Origin: an uncultured Ignavibacteria bacterium | Lineage (GTDB): Bacteria > Bacteroidota > Ignavibacteria > Kapaibacteriales > UBA2268 | Length of the DNA stretch: 8,418 nucleotides | Assembly: GCA_903911805.1 (NCBI GenBank) | Contig: CAIWET010000356.1 | Span: 1-8,418 of the forward strand | Direction of reading: 5' to 3' | Shown here: positions 5,182 to 8,418 of the stretch, in pieces | How the letters are laid out: every line of letters starts with the position of its first letter | How positions within the stretch are numbered: position 1 is the first letter of the stretch | The notes under the pieces: model-generated | Database searches by the model: none | Told to the model about the DNA's origin: nothing | Seen by the model: the letters and a program-made list of their open reading frames with translations, nothing else | Translations under genes and position numbers: made by a program

Positions 5182-7794
5182 ATGTTATTTAATCTTAAGC
5201 TGAAAAACTTGCTTGTTATAAGCTTGATTATGATAATGAGTGGGCTTGCATATTCGCAGGATGCACCTTTATTGTCCGAGCCAAGCAATAACGCAACTTG
5301 TAAGTTGCCTAGCGTTGCTTTTGTATGGCTAACTGCAAATGGTGCAGTTAATTATACTATTCAGATTTCCGAATCATCGAGTTTTAGTACTTTAGTTGAT
5401 TCTAAAACACAATCAGAAGTTACTTTTACTTCTACTAAACTTACCTATAATAAAACTTATTATTGGAAAGTAGCAGCAAATTATGTTATTAATAACGTAA
5501 ATGTATCAACATGGGCTGTAGCAAAGACTTTTTCTACTAAAAATCTACCAATTCAGATTTCCCCAATTAATGGTGCAACTTGTCAGGCTATGACAATTAC
5601 ATTAGATTGGGCTCAACCTGCAGTAGGAGATACTTTTCAATTGCAAATTGATACAGATCAGGATTTTATAAATACAATTTATGATGAAGTGTTATATACT
5701 AATTCAAAAACTATTACTTTGCCTGATTATGATAGAACATATTATTGGAGAGTGAAATCTTTTAAAGAATTAACTTGCCCTAATGAATGGACACCGGTTT
5801 ATTCTTTTAAAACAACAAGAATTGCCCCAACTCCATTAAATCCACCAAACAATGTTAGTGCTATTTCAATGACACCAACATTAAACTGGTCAAATATTCC
5901 AGCTGGATTAGCTTATGAAGTTCAAGTTTCTACAAATTCAGCATTTACTGGCACTTTAGTTTTTGATGAAGTAACAACTGATCCAAATTTTGCAATTGAT
6001 CAAAATTTGAATTATAATACTAAATATTATTGGAGAGTTAAAGTAAAATATGCTGATTGTTATAGCGATTTTTCTTCAGTTTTCTCTTTTACAACTATTT
6101 ATGCTTCACCTAAATTGGTTGCACCAGCTGATTTTTCAAGCTGTATAAGTATGAATCCAAAATTAGTTTGGAGAAAAATTGTTGGTAATGCTAAATATAA
6201 AGTTCAAGTAAATACAATTAATGATTTCAAATATCCCATAATTGAAGTTGCAAATATTGCTGATACTACTTTAAATGTAACACTTCCAAAAGGACTTCAG
6301 AAATATTATTGGAGAGTTGTTGCAGAAGACCAAAACAACAAAGGTGAATATTCTTTAGTTAGTTCATTCCAAACAACTTATAAAAATCCAGACCATTTAT
6401 TCCCACAAAATAATGTTGGCGCTATTAAAAGAGCTATCACATTTAAATGGGAAAAATCAGGCGATAATTTAAAATATTCATTACAAGTTTCTAAAAAAGC
6501 AGATTATTCTACTTTAATCGTAAATGATACTGCAATTCAAGCAAATGAATTTACAACTTTCCTAAATGATTTTCATACAACTTATTATTGGAGAGTTAAA
6601 GTTGCTGATACATTGTGTAGCAGTGACTGGAGTGATAGCTGGGCATTTACAACTGAATTAAGTGCACCAACTTTAAGCACACCATTAAATCAGGCAAGTA
6701 AACAACAGTTATTTTTAGCTTGCACTTGGATACCTGTTACTGGTGCTACTGCATACCATTATCAATGTGCTGAAGATTCAACATTTGCTAAATTATTCTA
6801 TGGAAGCTTTAGTGCATTAACTCCAACAGGATTAGAACAATTACAACCAAATAAAAAATATTGGTGGAGAGTTCGCTCAGCTGATAAATTTGGTACAAGT
6901 GATTGGTCAGCAGTTTATACATTTACAACAGGTTCACAAGGACCAGAAATAGTATCTTTATTATCACCTGCAAATGCTACAGTTAAAGCACCATTAACTC
7001 AGGAATTGAAATGGAATGCTTCAGCTAGAGCTAATTATTACAGAATTCAATTTTCTGATAAAGCTAATTTTTCTACTATTTTAAAAGACAGTACTAACAT
7101 CAAAACTTTATCATATACTGTTTCTAACCTTACAAACTTTACTTCATATTTTTGGAGAGTATATGCCATTAATGATAGTGGTACAGCAAAAGCATCTCCA
7201 ACTTGGGAATTTAGAACAATTGCAATTGCTCCAGCAGCTGCACCTGTATTAAAAACTCCAGCTGACAAATCTAAAGATTTAGATATCAGTGTAAACTTTG
7301 TTTGGTATACTGTTGATAGAGCAACTGATTATGAAATACAAATTTCTCTGGATGAAGCATTTACAAGCCCAATCAAAAGAGTTTTAGGAAACAATACAAC
7401 TAGAAGAGATGACCTTGAATTCGAAAAAAATTACTACTGGAGAGTAAAAGGTATTAATGAAGCTGGCGAAACTTCATGGTCTAATGTCTGGACATTTACA
7501 ACTCAAAAATTTGTTTCTGTAAATGAAGAATATTTTGTTGGAAAGCTTGAAATTTATCCAAATCCAACAATTGAATCTTCAGTTATTGATTTGAAATTGA
7601 GTAATAGCGAAAATGCAGATATTCAATTGATTGACTTAAATGGCAATTTAATTTCTAATATTTATAATGGAGATTTATCTTCTGGTAATCACCAAATTCG
7701 TGTGAATACACATAATTTAAGTTCTGGAAATTATTTCGTAAAAATTCAATTAGGCAAAAATACTACTTATAGAAAATTAGTTATAAATAAATAA
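5182..7794 (+). CDS. Secreted eight-repeat fibronectin III-like protein with T9SS sorting domain
   Basis: An 870-aa exported protein of unknown specific function. Residues 1-25 form a Sec signal peptide (KLKN then a hydrophobic core), probably cleaved after LAYS before Q26. Residues 28-775 are eight tandem FN3-like domains of about 93 aa, each ending in a YYWRV strand and a W-S-x-FTT strand. From about 788 to 870 is a type A Por/T9SS C-terminal sorting domain: LEIYPNP, LIDLNGN, SSGNYFVKI, and RKLVINK at the end. By family knowledge, such proteins cross the outer membrane through the type IX system and are released or anchored at the surface. There is no enzymatic domain, so a structural, adhesive or ligand-binding role is the likeliest inference. 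All eight cysteines lie in repeats 1-6. The start at 5182 is chosen for its AGGAG and compact signal peptide; 5155 would add nine residues. The gene has its own promoter box and terminator. Confidence 0.92.
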   Translation: MLFNLKLKNLLVISLIMIMSGLAYSQDAPLLSEPSNNATCKLPSVAFVWLTANGAVNYTIQISESSSFSTLVDSKTQSEVTFTSTKLTYNKTYYWKVAANYVINNVNVSTWAVAKTFSTKNLPIQISPINGATCQAMTITLDWAQPAVGDTFQLQIDTDQDFINTIYDEVLYTNSKTITLPDYDRTYYWRVKSFKELTCPNEWTPVYSFKTTRIAPTPLNPPNNVSAISMTPTLNWSNIPAGLAYEVQVSTNSAFTGTLVFDEVTTDPNFAIDQNLNYNTKYYWRVKVKYADCYSDFSSVFSFTTIYASPKLVAPADFSSCISMNPKLVWRKIVGNAKYKVQVNTINDFKYPIIEVANIADTTLNVTLPKGLQKYYWRVVAEDQNNKGEYSLVSSFQTTYKNPDHLFPQNNVGAIKRAITFKWEKSGDNLKYSLQVSKKADYSTLIVNDTAIQANEFTTFLNDFHTTYYWRVKVADTLCSSDWSDSWAFTTELSAPTLSTPLNQASKQQLFLACTWIPVTGATAYHYQCAEDSTFAKLFYGSFSALTPTGLEQLQPNKKYWWRVRSADKFGTSDWSAVYTFTTGSQGPEIVSLLSPANATVKAPLTQELKWNASARANYYRIQFSDKANFSTILKDSTNIKTLSYTVSNLTNFTSYFWRVYAINDSGTAKASPTWEFRTIAIAPAAAPVLKTPADKSKDLDISVNFVWYTVDRATDYEIQISLDEAFTSPIKRVLGNNTTRRDDLEFEKNYYWRVKGINEAGETSWSNVWTFTTQKFVSVNEEYFVGKLEIYPNPTIESSVIDLKLSNSENADIQLIDLNGNLISNIYNGDLSSGNHQIRVNTHNLSSGNYFVKIQLGKNTTYRKLVINK
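5263..7506 (+). repeat. Eight tandem FN3-like coding repeats
   Basis: Units, judged by the FTT-strand ends: 5263-5541, 5542-5820, 5821-6099, 6100-6381, 6382-6657, 6658-6936, 6937-7224, 7225-7506 (92-96 codons each). The anchor motif begins at 5458 (YYWKV), 5740, 6025, 6304, 6583 (all YYWRV), 6859 (YWWRV), 7147 (YFWRV) and 7432 (YYWRV), a period of 276-288 nt. Units 2-5 share the same DNA word TATTATTGGAGAGT at the anchor; unit 8 uses different codons (TACTACTGG). Elsewhere the repeats have diverged strongly, so they are old duplications held by structure. Confidence 0.9.
7543..7791 (+). other. Region encoding the T9SS C-terminal sorting domain
   Basis: About 83 residues with the type A sorting-domain layout: YPNP near the start, a central DLNGN turn, an S-S-G-N-Y-F-V-K strand, and a basic final strand ending NK. 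A short linker (7507-7542) joins it to the last FN3-like repeat. By family knowledge this domain is the secretion signal recognised by the Por machinery and is usually removed at the surface. Confidence 0.9.
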
Positions 7795-7816
7795 AACTAA
7801 TCTTTAAAATCTTAAG

Positions 7817-7853
7817 AAATCCCGTTTAGCTAATGTTAAACGGGATTTTTTTT
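7817..7853 (+). terminator. Intrinsic terminator of the T9SS cargo gene
   Basis: AAATCCCGTTTA pairs perfectly with TAAACGGGATTT (12 bp). The stem can extend by G-T and C-G to leave the loop TAAT. Eight T in a row (7846-7853) close it, the first three within the stem. It begins 22 nt after the stop codon and separates this gene from lnt. Confidence 0.94.
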
Positions 7854-7884
7854 AAAACTTAATAATTAATTAATAGATTTTAGT

Positions 7885-7892
7885 TAATTTTG
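7885..7892 (+). promoter_or_regulatory. Probable -7 box of lnt
   Basis: TAATTTTG exactly matches TAnnTTTG, 21 nt before the first lnt ATG and downstream of the preceding terminator. The leader would be about 15 nt. No -33 TTG is present at the expected distance. Confidence 0.5.
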
Positions 7893-7905
7893 AAGAATAT
7901 TAATT

Positions 7906-7910
7906 AAGGA
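7906..7910 (+). promoter_or_regulatory. Shine-Dalgarno of lnt
   Basis: AAGGA lies 3 nt before the ATG at 7914 and 6 nt before a second ATG at 7917. The spacing favours the second ATG slightly; the difference is one residue. Confidence 0.55.
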
Positions 7911-7913
7911 ATT

Positions 7914-8418
7914 ATGATGATTATTAAAAATAGATTTTTACTTTTTGCTATAACAGGATTATTATTAGCTCTGTCATTTCCACCCTCCCCTGCTTGGGTA
8001 TTGGCATTTGCAGCATTCTTGCCATTATTTGTAGCTTTCGAAAACTCAAATAAAAAGCTTTTCTTATTCTCTTATGTTGCATTCTTCATTTATCATGGTG
8101 GAACAAATTGGTGGATTAGCTCGTGGCAACCTAATGCTGACCCATTCTTAGTAGCAAGTGGTATTGCTGTTTGGATTGTTCATCCTTTATTCTTTACATT
8201 ACCAATTTTTATTCAAAATTATTTCAATAAAAAATTGGGATTTCAAAAAGCAATTTGGCTTTTCCCGTTCATTTGGACTCTTTTTGAATGGTGGCATTCT
8301 TTAGGAGATTTGTCCTATCCTTGGATAACAATAGGTTATACTCAGATATACAACAAATTCTTTGCACAGATTGCAGATATTGGTGGAGTTTGGCTAATTT
8401 CGTTTAGCATAATTTTAA
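7914..8418 (+). CDS. lnt: Apolipoprotein N-acyltransferase, N-terminal part (cut by window end)
   Basis: The first 168 residues of a polytopic inner-membrane protein, open to the window edge. Lnt adds the third acyl chain, from phospholipid, to the N-terminal diacylglyceryl cysteine of lipoproteins. Recognition rests on the N-terminal family pattern: a hydrophobic helix ending LALSFPP (18-24), AWVLAFAAFLPLFVAF (27-42), then F-I-W-T-L-F-E-W-W (119-127), LSYPWITIGYTQ (133-144), and QIADIGGVWLISF. Hydrophobic segments lie near 8-24, 27-43, 49-61, 78-101 and 112-127. The catalytic Glu-Lys-Cys nitrilase domain would lie beyond the window, so activity cannot be judged; family members are about 500 aa. 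It has its own promoter box and Shine-Dalgarno behind a terminator, so it is probably not cotranscribed with the cargo gene. Confidence 0.87.
   Translation, partial: MMIIKNRFLLFAITGLLLALSFPPSPAWVLAFAAFLPLFVAFENSNKKLFLFSYVAFFIYHGGTNWWISSWQPNADPFLVASGIAVWIVHPLFFTLPIFIQNYFNKKLGFQKAIWLFPFIWTLFEWWHSLGDLSYPWITIGYTQIYNKFFAQIADIGGVWLISFSIIL

Noticed and set aside
7047..7268. A 73-codon minus-strand frame inside the repeat protein gene.
   Set aside because: Antisense shadow of FN3-like repeats 7 and 8; hydrophobic low-complexity product, no supporting signals.
8416..8418. TAA at the last three bases as the stop of lnt.
   Set aside because: It is out of the lnt frame, which remains open to the edge; the protein still matches the family there, so this is truncation by the window and not a frameshift.

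Overview
The window is AT-rich DNA, and the gene set and signals point to the Bacteroidota/Chlorobi/Ignavibacteria (FCB) side of the tree. The evidence is a large exported protein ending in a type A type IX secretion (Por) sorting domain, repeated TAnnTTTG promoter boxes of the Bacteroidota sigma type, and cytoplasmic multi-PAS kinases with stand-alone receivers. Two genes (5182 and 7914) have purine-rich Shine-Dalgarno sequences, which classical Bacteroidetes mostly lack. A deep branch such as Kapabacteria or Ignavibacteria is therefore plausible, but this is inference from style and not a placement.

Layout. Minus strand, 3552 down to 53: a three-gene two-component operon. It encodes a single-domain receiver, a soluble 908-aa PAS-PAS-GAF-PAS-PAS histidine kinase, and a second single-domain receiver. 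Both junctions are a stop codon plus exactly 6 nt, and all three genes share one reading frame, so the operon looks like a REC-kinase-REC hybrid kinase cut into three polypeptides. No DNA-binding output domain is encoded, so output is probably a phosphorelay or protein-protein signalling.

Plus strand, 3668-4759: gcvT, the aminomethyltransferase of the glycine cleavage system, closed by a strong intrinsic terminator (4788-4822). A 422-nt gene-free stretch follows. It holds that terminator, small inverted and direct repeats, an orphan promoter box and the promoter of the next gene. Plus strand, 5182-7794: a secreted protein with a signal peptide, eight fibronectin type III-like repeats of about 93 residues, and a T9SS C-terminal sorting domain, again followed by a textbook terminator (7817-7853). 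From 7914 to the window end is the N-terminal third of lnt, apolipoprotein N-acyltransferase.

The units look independently transcribed. Each has its own -7-like box (exact in all but gcvT), and terminators separate gcvT, the T9SS cargo gene and lnt. gcvT and lnt are housekeeping genes with no evident functional tie to the accessory genes beside them. No tRNA, rRNA, CRISPR array, insertion sequence or phage gene was recognised. The most unusual items are the split hybrid-kinase arrangement with a non-ATG kinase start, and the cysteine-patterned eight-repeat T9SS cargo.
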